Origin: Helicoverpa zea
Taxonomy: Eukaryota > Arthropoda > Insecta > Lepidoptera > Noctuidae
DNA length: 64,000 bases
Direction: 5' to 3'
Assembly: GCF_022581195.2 (NCBI RefSeq)
Contig: NC_061456.1
Coordinates: 498,501-562,500 of the forward strand
The notes under the pieces are model-generated. The model did no database searches. It worked only from the letters and a program-made list of their open reading frames with translations, and was not told the origin of the DNA. Below are positions 33,951-48,500 of the stretch, piece after piece; the first letter of the stretch is position 1; the number at the start of each line of letters is the position of its first letter. A program made the translations under genes and the position numbers.

Positions 33951-36900
33951 CTCAAAAAAGCTCTATATATCTACAAACATTGTGCTTATTTTTATAAAAA
34001 TAAAAGTTAAGTACTTCAATCTCGTATATCATTATTTACGTATATACTAGTAACTCTTAAATAAGTACAAAAAAAAATATTGAGCCTCTTCGTCCAAAAT
34101 CCACCAAAATTGGGTTAGCTAAGCTGGTTTCTTATTTTTTACAATTTGCCATGTTTCATGATTTATATCATCAAATGGTCTCTGAGGAAATTGCAGATTA
34201 ACTTATGAAAATCGTTGGTACATAAGGATCTTCTATCACCCTAATCTTAAAATCGGAGTATTGGCAGATCCTGCTTCGAGGAATTAAGATCCGCACAGTA
34301 AGATCTACCGTAACGTTACCAAAAGCTTTGATCAAACTGCACCTAACGTTGATACCGTTTGCAATTCAAGCCACCTAAAGGGAAATACCCTTTTAAAAGA
34401 AGTTATTCGCCGGCTTCCAAGTAATAACAAGTTATTTGACAAACCAGAAGACCCGCAAAAACTTTTCCATCTCGCGCTTATGAATTCAAAAGTGTTAAAT
34501 TCTTCGAGTACCGATTGGCGGGAGCAAAATCGATTTGCGATTTGCATCGAAGACGGGGAGCGACTCGGCTATTACTGATGACTCCGAAACTAATCTTCAA
34601 AGACTTCGTGAAGGTGCTGCTTGAATATATTTTAATGATACTTCATTATCATCTCAAACGGTATGCGCTTTTTGGCGGTCTGACATTTTTTGGGAATACA
34701 AGTACCTAGTAGTCTGCATGCGAGTGCACTATACAGTTTGTGCATCTGAAGCATGAGAGATGGAAAGCGAAATATTTCACAGTTATCCTGTGGAATTCTG
34801 TAAGCTAGAATGTTTCCGCAGAATGTACGACTAATGCAAAGAATTGCAGAAATAAACGTAAAACGCTAGCTGTTCATACGAGGAGTCACGCTATTTTCTC
34901 ATGAGTGCGGTAAAAAGTACAAAGCGCGACCTTGTGTAGATATACATTTGTCGATTGTCAGGTAAGCGTGGTTAAAGAACTGTCGGCGCTACATCCATCA
35001 CTTGTCGTATATACAAACCGCTAAAGAACGTTGACTGACAAAAACGATGAACAAAACCGGCACACATGCAATCCGTGGTCGCTTAAATCAGGAGCTCGGC
35101 ATTATTACGCAGAAACAATACAGTGGCACAGTCGACCACTTCAACACGCGCGGGACTTTTTGCAGTTTTTACTACCGCCCAAATTTCGTTTCATTTCAAC
35201 GTTCTGATTTAAAGCTGAGCGTTCAACGTGGCTTTTATATCGTAAACTAGTAAATTGACAGAATTTCCAAGAAATTTTTAACACCAAAAATGTACTGAGA
35301 ATGATGACGTAAAGTCTTTTGGAATTGAATTTTTGCAGCTTGCTGGAATTGGGAAAATAGTTCTTATTAAGGTTTTTGAAATTTTTATCGAAAAGGTGTC
35401 TGTACGAAAGGTTCCTAATTATACAGCAAAGCTGCTCTATTATTTTTTACAACCTGAGCAGTATAAACTTCTTAACCAAGCAGGATCGACACCCAAACTG
35501 CATAGTCTCGCTTCTACCTCCTCACGAGACGATACAATTTCACAACTTTTTCTACCAATTCCTTGCATCCCATAGTGAAGTCCCAGCCTTCATCAGAAGC
35601 CCTGCCGGCGGCCCGCCAAGTAGTAATATTCGCACAATTAAAGCGCACACCAGTCGACTCCGGATTGTTTCGCCCACTGTACGGTGCACGAATTGTGGGA
35701 ATATTAAAAGGACAATACAAATACAAAGGACAACAAAATATTAAAAAAGCATGATTTTGGACTTGTTGCTTTATTTAATAAAATTACACTAATAATTTTA
35801 TGATTTTTGCGACCTCAGTCAGAAAGGACCATGCCCATCTGTGCCCCAGTAACGCCCAGAGAAAGTATATTACAAGATAGCCCTAATAAATAAAAACTAG
35901 AATTATGATGATAATTTGAAGTCTTAAAAAGCACCGGTTAAAAAATAAAAAAATAAGACATTCTTGTTGACATTGCAGTACATGACATCGTTTCAATCAT
36001 GCTTTATTTATTACGGTCTGGAATCTCGTCCTTTGGCCCATGTATATATTCATTTAATGTATATATATTATATATATATTCAAATAACTGACATGTTTAT
36101 CTGATAACATACAATTAAGTCATGAATTCATGATGATCATGAAGTTCCTCGTGAAAAACTAATAGCAATACTGTCTATAAACGATAAAATGTATAAAAAC
36201 CAGTAGGAAGTTATCATGTTTAATGTCCAATATCTTTTGAATCAGTGCTTTATATAATATTAGATCTAGATATCTTACAAATATGGCTGTAAAGCTATCG
36301 TATGACATAGAACTGGAATTTGGGCATTGCATGGCATTGCTGACTTTTGACTCCATACTAATATGGGCATGATCCTTTTATATATGTCTCGAAAGCGGGT
36401 GAGCTATATTTTGAGCTGTAAATATGGACATACCTACGCATTGCTTTTATATGGGTAAGTTCAGGAGCGCTCAGTATAAGCCGAGTTGCCGAGTCATTCA
36501 AAGACAGTGTGCATCTAATTCACACACACAGGTATTATTCATCTGCTTTCATGATATAAAACTTCTACATCACTTTATAGTCTGTTTAAATTGCTGTTGG
36601 TGACCTAAATACGGGGATGCCGAAGTGTAACATAATGTAACACAGAGAGCGATGCCTTCCTCAAACAATAACACTATGTAAATACGTATATGACATCTCG
36701 TTCATAATAACCACAATAAATCAACCGTCGTGAACCTTTAAGAACGCATGACACACTTCAGTTAACCTAAGACAATAATAAATCTAATTTGGGTGACATA
36801 ATTTTATCTTGAGAAGACGTTGATAGATCATCCGAAGACTTTCACATAACATTCATTTATAAAGGGGCGTTAAAACTCGACTGTTTTTGTAGTTCATTAA

Positions 36901-38683
36901 TAATGAAGTATTGTGGGTATTAAGCGGATTGTTAAGGGTGAATGTTTGCAGGAGTGTGATACTGTGTGTTTAGGTTGAATCAGGTCGTGATGTGCAAAAT
37001 CGGAGTTTGTCTTATTTACCGTGGAAAATGAGCATCATATTAAGGGTGGTTAAAAATTAGAACTAACTGTTTAAAATGAACAGTGAAGTTGATATCTTGA
37101 ATTAATGGTTTTGCTTGAATGTTGGAATTTACTATTGCCCTTCTTGAGTAAGTTTTCAGGCACTTCAATTCTTTCCCAATTTCTTCATTTTACAATTATT
37201 TATAACAACGTAATTAAAATATCTAAGTACAGCAATTGCCAAACACCTTCCAAAACACCCTAAAATTTCATCCTACAACCGATAAACAATTTGGTTCTCC
37301 CAGCGACAAAATAAACGAACACCGTAAGATAAAGCCATTAAATAAAGCTGGCGGGGCTTTAAATAATCGAGTTAAGTGTGTGGCAATACCTTAGCGCGAT
37401 CAATTTGAACTGGATCGTACAAAACGGTATTTATCATAATATCGTGACGTTGACTTACGTTGACGTGAAGGAAAGATGTGTTTTTGGAAATGTTAGGAAA
37501 AGCTGGTAACGTGTTATTGTTGTGATGTAAAGTTGTTTGTTTAAATGATTAATTTATTAATTATAGAATTGATGACCTAGGGCTTCAAAAGTGTTTTAAT
37601 TAGAGTACAAGTTTGCCGGGGTGAGTACTTAGATAATACATACGAGACATGTTCACTAACAACGATCCTCGTAACTCACAAAAATAAATAATGTTATAGT
37701 TATGTATCTTTCTTAATTTTCTTCCAGGATTTCAGATGTATCCAACTGCCAAGAAGGGTCATGTTTTAATACATATGTTAACAAGATTTTATTAAATAGG
37801 TTTAACAAGATGAGTAACCGATAATCTTAACATGTTCATATATAGTCGTTTTTCTAAAACCGTACGTAGTAGTAATAGATGTCCATAAACGAGCTTAGGT
37901 TTAGTTCATTACAAAAAGGACCTTCTAACCTTTAATAGCGTAGCGATTTAACCGCGACCGTTAACCGTCAAGTAACCTGTTTACCTTCTCGTTGTAAACT
38001 AACTTGTTTAACCTACTTACTCTTAAAATCTGCGGTTAAACACATTACACTGTATATGACATGGTGCGGTTTTACACATTAGAACTAACTTTAAGAATTT
38101 AAACCAAAATATGTTTAGTTAAGAAGGAGGAAGAATCAGATGTATCTAGCCGTTTCCTATCTACATTAATTTATAGTTTGGAAAGACTCTAATTGATATC
38201 GGTTTTTCCGAGAGGTGACTGCATTTCTTATCTTCAGAACTCTGTTACTGAGTATTTCATCAGCAATGACTTTCAAGTAAGACTGGTAGTCTATTTTTCG
38301 ACGAATTACTTCATATAGGTATGTCTTCATTTCTTAAAAGTAACATCAAAAATAAAAAGTCACTGATTCATAGAAACATTGCATCGAAACTTAGTTTACC
38401 TTGATAAATAAATAAATATAAAAAAATATAAAAAATTGATGATCTACTAATATGGTCACAGCCGAGCTAGATAAAAATGGCTATAAAAATGCAGATTGAC
38501 GTTCAAACTTTACTAATCTAAACTAAAAAATAAGTAGTGCTGTCATTTTAGTTTCACAAGACAATCCTCTTAGTTTTTACACAATATTGTATACTAACAC
38601 TGTTATAGAAGAAAAGTAAAACTTCTAGAACAACAGTACGGTACCATACAAACTGCTAGGCTGCAACGTCATCATTACGTGAG

Positions 38684-38691
38684 TGACGTCA
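38684..38691. promoter_or_regulatory. CRE/ATF site TGACGTCA
   Basis: A perfect palindromic CREB/ATF site within a GC-richer island (ACGTGAGTGACGTCACGCGCG). ATTAATGTTAATGAG follows within 30 bp, a homeodomain-like pattern. Its function is inferred only from the motif. Confidence 0.3.
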
Positions 38692-40907
38692 CGCGCGCCA
38701 TGATTAATGTTAATGAGCGTCAGCTGTCTCAAGTACAATGACATAAGAAATGGTATGGTTAAGCCCTTTCGTGGGGGAGAATCTTATGTGTGTAGCGATT
38801 AAATACTTATTCTTGTTAGCTTGTGCCAGCGGTTTCACATACTTCTTGAGAGACTACTTCTGGTACCCAGATAAATACGTTAATTTATTCATAGTTAATT
38901 AAAATGGTGCTACACTAATTATAATTATTTACACAGAAAAATATATCAAAACAAAACAATAATATATAGACGACAGAATAAATCAATTTAAAACTAGCAC
39001 GGAACAGTGGACATTAATATAATCAATACTTGTAGAATACTTAGCTTACATTCCTTGATGAAGGGTTCCAAAATAGATAGTAACTTTTGCTGTTCTACCA
39101 TATTTTTGTTTGAAAAAAAAAAAACAAAATACATCATGCATTAGTTAAACCGTCCACATGTTTATCTAAACAAGTTTTTATTTATTTTCAGGCGACCTCA
39201 TATTGCCTATCATAACTTGGTACAAACTAAAACAGTAAAGGTACGTCCCAGTGCACATAAATAAACAAACTACTAGTTGCCGCCGTGAAATGGCAAGGAA
39301 AAAAGTTTTTTTCTTTATTTTTGTTAACAAGTCACATCCTTTTATGTCGAGCGAAAAGCGTTGAATAAAGCTCTCTTATTTGGCGTAAAAATAATGAATA
39401 CGGGGACTTCTGCTTTCTGCAAAATGTGTTTTGATTATTAAAATTTTAATGGGTTTCTGAAAATGATGTTATTTTTAACGTAGAGGTGCCATGGGTGTCC
39501 TTAATTTATTTGTTCATGTCAATTAGAGGGCACCTATTAAACGTGTTGACCAAGCAAAAGCAAACTGAGCAAAATAGTGATACTTTCTATTGATTTTTTA
39601 AATAAATTGACCCGATTATGAGTAAATTAATACATACCTACATCACTATAATATTTTCGAACATTAACCGATGATCGTTAATCCTTCAATAACCTGCGCC
39701 AGACAGTATAATATAAAAGTCCCCACATCACGGTGATAGAATATTGAAAATTCTCCAAGACCAGCAACCAAGAGGTTCCTCGAGTGAACCAGACTTGTTT
39801 AAGGATTTAAGATTTGGCTTCCTTGGCGCTCAGCCAGCGACTTGTCACTGAAAACTGGATGTTGCTTTTTAAAGTCCAATACAATCAAATTGTGTTAGAC
39901 TTTTTCTCTTGCGTAGTAAATTGTTGGACTTTTATTTTTAAATGGTACAAGAAAGTAACTTCTAAATACTGCTACTGTATTTAAAAACTTAAAACAACCA
40001 TTAAAAATTGCGATAAAGGCAATTTAGACGGTTAACAAATGCGCTATTTAGCAAAAGAAACATGTTATATGAGCAAAAACAAAAGTTAAAAATAAATGAT
40101 TCAATAGAGCTTAACCTTTTTTTCTCAAAACTTAAAAAAATAAATTCGGTGAACATTCTAACCCGTTTAAAGACATAAAACAGACAAATTCTTAATTAAC
40201 CTTACTTTATGCTAACTTCATTTACAACTAATAAGTACGAGACGCTCTTATTCTCCATAAAAAAGTTTAATTATTCAAGAAAGGCTACTGTTGCTGAATA
40301 TTAATTTCGAAGGCTGTTTTATTATGAAGGACGCAAAGGTATTGTGTTGCAGGCGAGCAATTTGTGACGCGACAAAACGTTGTTAGTTCAAGCGAAGTGT
40401 CGAGTCTACGACGTTCCATTACTCGGTGATTTCGTGAAAATATGGAATTGAATGGACGCTTTGACTTGCTCAAATATTGGCTTATATTTTGTTAATTATG
40501 GATTTTGTTGTGAATCATAATATTATAATTATTTGATTTTTTAATGCTTTTGTGGTAAGTGTCAATAAGGCTGAGCATTATTGGTATGAATAGAACATTG
40601 TACTAGATTCTAAAAAATACTGTTAGCTACCCTTTGAAACTTACTAATAAATAGTTATCAGATCATCATATTTATCGCTACGCTATTTATTTTATAGCCT
40701 AAACAAATGTTGACTTAAATTGCTCTATGGGTTCAATCCCGAGTTTTTGTCGGAAAAAGTTAGAAAACGATCACAAATCCTCACGAACTTTCACATTCAT
40801 ATTAGTAGGATTTAACGTCATAATTCCCATTGCCCACCCATGGCATGGCAGGCCACAAAACCCGCGACCCTTTAAAGCCTGTTTTTGCGCCATCAGCCAA
40901 TACGAAA

Positions 40908-40915
40908 TGACGTCA
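40908..40915. promoter_or_regulatory. CRE/ATF site TGACGTCA with CCAAT
   Basis: A second perfect CREB/ATF palindrome, with CCAAT about 10 bp upstream (GCCAATACGAAATGACGTCA). It lies in a GC-richer patch 2.2 kb from the first. No transcript is identifiable nearby. Confidence 0.3.
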
Positions 40916-42423
40916 CAACCATAGACAAACGGGATCACGTTAACCCTCCTTTGTGTAACACAAAGCTTCCAGGTATTAGGGAAACGTGTGAATTGTGCAC
41001 CTTACTTGATGCTGTAGATTGTGGAGGCTACACGGTTATGCTCTATAATATTCATAACTATATTGATAGTCTACCAACAGATGATAGAACTATTATTTAG
41101 TGGGAGTATGTGTTTTTGTTTCTTACGCTTTCTAAGTCTAACCGTTGAACTTCGTTCGTAATCCGTTGATATGATATAGCTTTTGGACATAGTTTTGCGA
41201 TACGTTACCAGTGTACCAGGATCAGTTCTTAAATATAAAAGGAAGCAGACATCGTGAAAATAACTTTGTTTACAGCCGCATATTACTATTCTTTCCCACC
41301 ACCTAGGACTCTTTTCCATTCTCTATTTTACATACCTACATTAGATAATTTTATAAACAATGTTTTTAATTCAAGTATTCATACCCAAATTGGAATGTCA
41401 TCCCGGCAAAATTTGTCCTGCCATATTTTTGTAGACAACGGAAAATGTCACGTTACCCATTTCGATGGATTTATCTGCTCCCAGGAATTTTACACATTTT
41501 TGAACAGATTTTTCTCGAATCGACTAATTGGAAGTGTGCACCTAAATTCTAAATTCCTCCACGGATGAGGAGGAGTAAAGATCGGAAATATGGATAAGTC
41601 ATGATTTAAAATTTACGATGTTTCTAACAAGCATCACAATGACTGCGAAAAGCATTTAATTCTTGAATTGGGAGATATGAGTAATCTTAATTTAGACATA
41701 AGTTCTTTAATCTATTTCAATACTCAGAAATATTATAAATGCGAAAGTGTAATTGTTTGCTAAGTATTCACGTAAAACTTTTGAACTGACAGCTCAATAG
41801 ATGAGATGTAGGCAATAAACTGAAATGGCGATAAATTTTGCCATAAAAAATACTAATGCTTTCATATATTTAAATCTATTTCAGTTTCATATCAACTTCA
41901 TCCACTAACAAGACACAGGATAGATTAAATATTTATAATATGTTACAGTCGCCGTCACTCACTCGAGACGTTTACAAAGAAAATCCATTGGTATGAAAAC
42001 TGCGTATAAAGCATAGCACAAATTACCTAACACTTGAAAAATAAACTAACATAAATGCAGGCTTAAATTTTCCGCACAGCGTCTCAAGGAAACCTTACTT
42101 TTTCACCTTATGTTGTGGTACAAGTTATAAGCTGTTGAGATAATCTTACAAAAGTTCCTGTTATACAACTATATTTGCGTTGTTGTGCATTGCAAATGGT
42201 TATTATACACAATCTAAAATATCGAATACGTATTTGGTTAAAACTATGTTTGTAAGTTAATAAGGAGACATGAAAATTGGATTTACTTAATTAACATTTC
42301 ACTGCTTTGTCTAATGTACCTACTTTTATAGATAGGTAGTTTATTGAATACTCTAATCAACTTCTGATTTAAACTTACAAAAGTTAACTCATATTAACTT
42401 TTTTTATTTGATACTGCAAATAA

Positions 42424-42588
42424 ATGCTATTTACAATCAACGCTTTTAATACAGTAAAATGGTCTACCAAAAAACTGTTGCCGCACTCAGTTGTACCACC
42501 GCCCGACCTCAAGCACGGCGCACCTCTTGCACCACATGGAGGGCCTCAGCAAAAAACCACTGCGACTAGGGCCCTTAAAATGTGGTAA
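42424..42588 (+). CDS. candidate short coding exon, unrecognised
   Basis: A 54-codon frame whose second half is strongly protein-like (PHSVVPPPDLKHGAPLAPHG and on to TRALKMW-stop), in GC-rich sequence within AT-rich surroundings. It could be a small ORF from the ATG at 42424. More likely it would be a terminal exon entered at TTTTAATACAG (acceptor AG at 42453-42454). A Pro/His/Gly-rich, low-complexity C-terminal tail is common in insect transcription factors and RNA-binding proteins, but I do not recognise this one. The opposite strand is also partly open here. Confidence 0.25.
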   Translation: MLFTINAFNTVKWSTKKLLPHSVVPPPDLKHGAPLAPHGGPQQKTTATRALKMW

Positions 42589-45500
42589 TTAAGATTTATA
42601 TTCGCTTGGCAAATCACAAGAGGCAGCATCACCGTATCGGAGCATCCCTCGCAGAAAATATTTCTTTAGCGCTGCAACTTGTTTCTCGGAATTAAATTGA
42701 AAAGGAAAGTTATGAGGTTTATAATATTTGTGTAGTTTTTTCTAGAATCTGATAAATATTATTAAAGTAACGCTAATAAGTTCTAATGCAGTTTTATTAT
42801 TACGTGCAAACTGCATTAAAAGCTGTGAATATTCTTGCAAAAAACAGCAACAAAATGTAATTTAAATCGAGTGTGGTTTCCAGTGCGTACGCCTAGGAAA
42901 ACGTGTTGTATGTAAAGGGATTATACAAGGCTGTTATAGCTTCTTATATCTATTAAGCCCATAATGTTCAATATTAACACCTCTTTATCACGCGCCAAAG
43001 CCAAAGCTACCACTTCCAGGAGTCATAACTTAACATTTGCGACCACACCTCATAAACATATTCAATAAGCCACAAAATAAAAGTTACATTATGCAAAGTT
43101 GGTGCTTCCAGCGTGATTTTTACAACGTATATCACTTTTATCGCCTGTCATGCTGCGTTATCGCCATGTTTTATTTGTATCTCGTAGCAAAAACCCGCTG
43201 ATTCTATGGTGTTATGGCTGTAATATATTTTTTATAGTTCCGAAGTGCGAGCGATAAAGCGTTGATGTGCGATTGAAATTATCAGTGTACCTATAAAATT
43301 GGTGAGTGAAGTCTGTTGTTGAAACAACTGTTAATATTTAATGGTTGACGCCATCAAGTATCTACCTCACTGCTATATTTAGGTCAAATTGTACTGTTTT
43401 TAATTGAGCAGCAAACCATTATTTTTAGTTTACATGTAAATTCATGATAACTTCCTGGTATTGGTATCATTTATTATTCAGGGACTGTTCCTTTTGTTAA
43501 GTAAGAAGTAAACAACCTGTAATGTTAGCAAAGGAGTATATTCCCTTCTGAAATTAGGTAAGTAAGTAATATGATATTTCAAACGTCTCTTTGAAGAGCT
43601 GCAGCATAGAGGTATATTTGCCATTTTACTAGCAATTTAATTCGCAGAATTTTATCGTCCAATAAAGATTTCACACGTTACAGTCATACTAGTTTTTGAA
43701 ACCCATAACTCCGCAGCACCGGTTATTTGCTATCCATGAAAATATTTAATAAAATACCAATCCTAACCTATCCCATATATTAAAAAAATATATAAAAAAG
43801 TCACGAACATTTCCTGTAAATTTTTATTTTTAGTAGGTACAATTTTATTTACGATCTAACCCCGAAGTGTATTCTTAAATCTTTATATTGGTATTGCATT
43901 AATGCACCGCACCACGAACACAATACTGCCGGGAAAAATAAAATAGTGCTCTCACAGATCATTATTTCCAATTTGGCGCGGTAGTCGGTTGCATATTAAA
44001 GTTTAAATTGAACGAACACTGCGGCTCTGTGTAAGTCTGCATTAGGAGTCCCGCGGGTATACGAGTGTTGGGATGATAGCTTAGTGCTGCCTCTGTACCG
44101 TGGGTAAGGCCTCTTATATTTTAGGTTATATTGAGTGTGTAGTGGAAATTGGGTCAAATGTAATATTTTGAGATAGGTGCGGCCGTTTTCTTACGGATAG
44201 CTGCAGTATTTTTTTGCGTTTTTTTTTCTGGTCACTTTACTATATACCTGACATCATATCTTTTTAGATTTTTGCACTAAATTCAACAAATTCATACCGA
44301 TAATAATTTGAGCCCCTCAACATACCTTTAGCCAATAAGCCATCCCCGCTACCGCTCAGCTCGTCAGCAAAACCCCGGCCAATCCTCGAGGGTGCAGAAC
44401 AAAGTATCGCAGTTGTGTGCATAATTCACTTTATTGCATCTCCTTCCGTAAGGCGGTCGTCATAACTCTCGATAGTGCGCCCCGCGAATACTAATCAGAT
44501 GGTCAGCGCCAGATATCTGGCTTAATCCTCTAATGGAGGATTCCATTGGATTTGTAGTTTTGCTGCATACAGGTAAATTATATATTTTGTATATTAAAAT
44601 GATGTACCTAAGTGTCTTATCCTAAATATGATGAGCATACATTATGTCGGTCGATGTGGAAGAATTTTTTTGCCATTGCAGTTTTCGTCTCGTCCCATTG
44701 TTTTATCCGATTTAGCTTGTTACTAATGCAAGAAAGGAGCTCAAAATTATTTTAAATTATTTTCCAATACTTCACGACTAAATGAAAAACCTATCCCTTT
44801 TTTCAGTAAAATCTTCTATTCCCTTTCCACAGTTCTATCATTGAAATAAAGCTAGTCTCACAAGGCCGGGCTGTGTGACCAGTGCATTAATTAGTCCGAC
44901 GTAAGGCTTCGCTCATCGGGGTTTAGAGCCTCGAATACTAAAACTGTGAAGAATGGAACCATTGTGAAACCAGCCTTTTGGGATCTAGTGAATTAGAAGA
45001 AACCTCATGGGTAAAGATGAGAATTGATGTTTATGATTTAACGTGGAAGATTCGTCAATTGATATCAGGTTATTTTTGAATCGCTTTTTCAGAAAACAAA
45101 AATAGAACTTATTAATTTCCGTGTATATATTTCTTACAATGATAAACAGTGTTAATAAACTTTTAAAATTAAAACGAAATCGGTAATTTTAATCATCCAT
45201 ACGATTCTGAGAACTATGATTAATAAAGCCGTACCTACTGGCTATCAAACCCCACGAGACAGACATCAAATAAAATGGACAATAATGGACATCTATATTT
45301 GTCGAAAACTTACCCGAACATAAAGATAATACACGATCTATTTGAAAACAGTTACAGAACAGAACAAGCTTGTATCACAAAACGAAGTCGTATACACACG
45401 AGAAAGGTATTTCTCATTCTTTTCTCGCCAAGTTTTTCACTGTTGTAACAAAGCGGGGGGCACAATAGCGGACTATGTTGTAAATCGCACAGTCGCGCGA

Positions 45501-48500
45501 CTCGGAATGATTGTAAATAGGCAATAAATAGCTTACAACACGAGTTTTGCTCAGCAACACACTGGTTATTGGCAGCCGATTGGGAAAATACGCGGGGAGT
45601 TGTTTAGACCGTTTATGCTGCGTCAGAAATAATAACAATCAGAAATTTCAAAACGCAAATTATGTGTGCTGCAAATGAAGTTTTTTAAATTTATTCTTCT
45701 GTAGGTATATTTAATTTCATTCAAGTATAAATTCACAGTAAATTGTAATCATCATACTTACTCTAAGTAGTGTAAACCATACATAAAGAACTATTCATTT
45801 GACCCCAAAAGTTAAAGCATTCAAAATTTACAAAAAAAACTTTCCAAACAAAATTATTCTCATTCCAATTCATACGAATAAAAACTCAACCACAACAGCC
45901 AACTTTTAAAATACAAATTCCAAATTCGAGCCACGTTACCTGACAAACTATAGCCCCGTATAATCCCGAACGTATCGGCAGTTAGTTGCAATTCGCGCCA
46001 CGGGCGGGTCATAAAATGTGTCGCTAGCGTCGCAGGTGGCGCGTGCAACGCCGACATTATGCACCCGCCTTTATGATACATTATTTTGCTATCGGCATTT
46101 CGTGAGGCGGTGGTTAATTTTCGGGTGAACACGACATGAAAAATAATAGTATACGTATCTATATAATAACTGCGAAGTTTGTGTTTATTTTTTTCGTAGA
46201 AATTCATACCTATTGTGGTTTTTCATGACCAAAAAGACTCAGATGGGGAGGATTTTTTAATTCACCTAGGCCTATTGTAGAAAATGACTGAACTGGTTTA
46301 TATAAAAGCTTTAAGTGGAGTGGGGATAGTTCAGATTCAGAATATGCTACTGCCTATGCCCAGTACTCACAGCGGAAAAGGTTCATAAAATTATGACTAT
46401 TGCAAATCAGAGTTAAATTAGAAGTATCTTACGTGGTAAATATAAAATCGTAGCTATTGAAAATGGGCGAGATATTTGCTAATGAGCAAACAAAGAGCAA
46501 AATATCCAGACTACGTAAAAAAGGTTACAGAAAGGCAACGTAGGTGATCCTAGAAAATGATTCGAAATCACTTCTTTTTGTAAAATTGAAAATATTCTCT
46601 CGCAAATAATACACCCACGTTTGGCTGATGCCAAACTTTCGCTGTATAAGTAGTACATCTGCACACGATTTTTTCATACATTTGCGCGTGCCATACATTA
46701 AAGAAGCCAATTTTGGGGATTTCGCGTGGCTAACAAAACGTGCAGGTCGTAACATGTGAAATCGGGGTTTTTCATCAACTGGCGTATTTCGTAATTTCAG
46801 TAGATGGTAGCTGCGGTTTTGCTATTATAGTTCTCATTGCTGTTTAATTTAATGATATGAAAATGCAGAGTTTGATATTGATACTGGTTTGGCGTACCTA
46901 TCTGAGATTATACTCATTTATAGGATCCTCAGCATCTAGATTATCTATTTATGGTAAGGTCTAAAAACCGGCTTCTCAGTTTAGTATTCTCTTACCCAAC
47001 AGTCACCACTTATCCCCTTGTTCTAGACTGTATACTTAAAGAACAATCTTGAGGAAAACCCTCGTCCTTATAAAATATTACACACAGTCTCCCGTCAAAA
47101 CCAGCTTAAATTTCATCAAGTGGGAGCGAAAAAAATAATAATTCCTTGACCTTTTTTCGAGTAAATTCCTTTATTAGAGAGTATGCCGTGAGGGATGGTC
47201 GGCGGGGTCATAAATCAGAAGTTAGCACAAAAACTAACTAAAAGTTTCGCCACGCGAAAATGATGAAACGCTCCAGAGTTTTATTCAGTTAGAGCCCAAG
47301 ATAACGAAGTAATTGGTTGGGGGTATTCTTGCATTTTTTTCTGAGGTATAAATAAATTTGTTTGAATTAAATTTGTTTTTCCTGGTAGCTGAAGCTAAGT
47401 GGGTGTTGAGATGGTAACATTTTCATTGTTTCGGGAGGACTTAATCGTGTTAATTGGTATTAGTTGTGATTGGTAATTGAATCCTTAGTTATACTTAGTC
47501 TTAGGTTCATAGGTAAGTTAACTTTTCAACCTACGACATATAATCAAAACCACCTGTAGGATAACTGCAACAGAGTAAACTTATTCAATATGATCAAAGG
47601 ATCTTGCAACGAATCTTTCAATGCATTTAAGATCATTCTTGATATTTTTCAGTTCAATACAAGAGTAATTCGTACATATATGAAGATCCCGACCTTCACT
47701 CTCACGATGGATGGTGATGACCGCTCGGCTCTTAAACATTCATGCAGCAGGTTCAATCTAAGTAATCGACGCGATCAATTTTGTTGAATCAGTACCCAAT
47801 AGAGCTATATTTCGTTATAAAATACTTGAACAGGCTTAAAGGATAGGATCAGTTAAGATAGAAAGATTAACTTGCATATGAAATGTTTTAAAATTTATTG
47901 GAACACAAAATACCCATCAATAAAATGTTCTATCAATTCTTTTGCCAAAATAAATACATAAGCATGAAGTCCGATATCACGTACGCAGATAGCTTCACCA
48001 AAAACTATTTCACTAAGTTTTTGTTTAACAACACAAACATCTTCAAGTTTCGTTTCACATTTCCTGGTCACTTCCACGGGAAAAGTTAATACCGTTGCCA
48101 GCATTCCGTCTGGTAGACAGCACTGGGTTTTATTTCTCCCCCTAGCTGTGAATATTTTACAAGACGCTACGTGCACCCACTGCGTCTGGCGACTCCACAT
48201 ATTTACAACCCACTGCCGAATAGAAATGGTTTTATGTGAATATCTGATAAGGCATGTTTGGCTATGTGGGAATTTTTAATTTCGTGTGCCTAAGTGCTTT
48301 TGGAAGAGCTGAAGTTGGGTTTCAATAAATATCGTATTAATATGAGACTACTAGTAATGCATAAAACTCTGTAACAAAATAATGAAACAGATAACATACG
48401 GGTTAAGAGATAGGGATATAAATTTATCAAGTATGTCAAACTCCAACTATTTACACGTTCGAACTCCCACAATAATATCACAACTACAACAATAACGTAT

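Larger units (their letters stand above)
33951..42423. other. gene-free DNA with GC-richer islands
   Basis: No gene could be supported. GC-richer unique patches lie near 34380-34600, 35560-35700, 38650-38730 and 40800-40930. An AT dinucleotide stretch lies at about 36058-36082. Two perfect CRE sites are listed separately. The short open frames in the area show no recognisable domains. Confidence 0.4.

Noticed and set aside
36055..36085. AT-rich palindromic stretch
   Set aside because: Simple TA dinucleotide repeat; no sign of a mobile element or functional structure.
47895..48200. 101-codon minus-strand frame with AATAAA at its stop
   Set aside because: The sequence is unrecognised and has no domain pattern. 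The AATAAA is a common string in AT-rich DNA.
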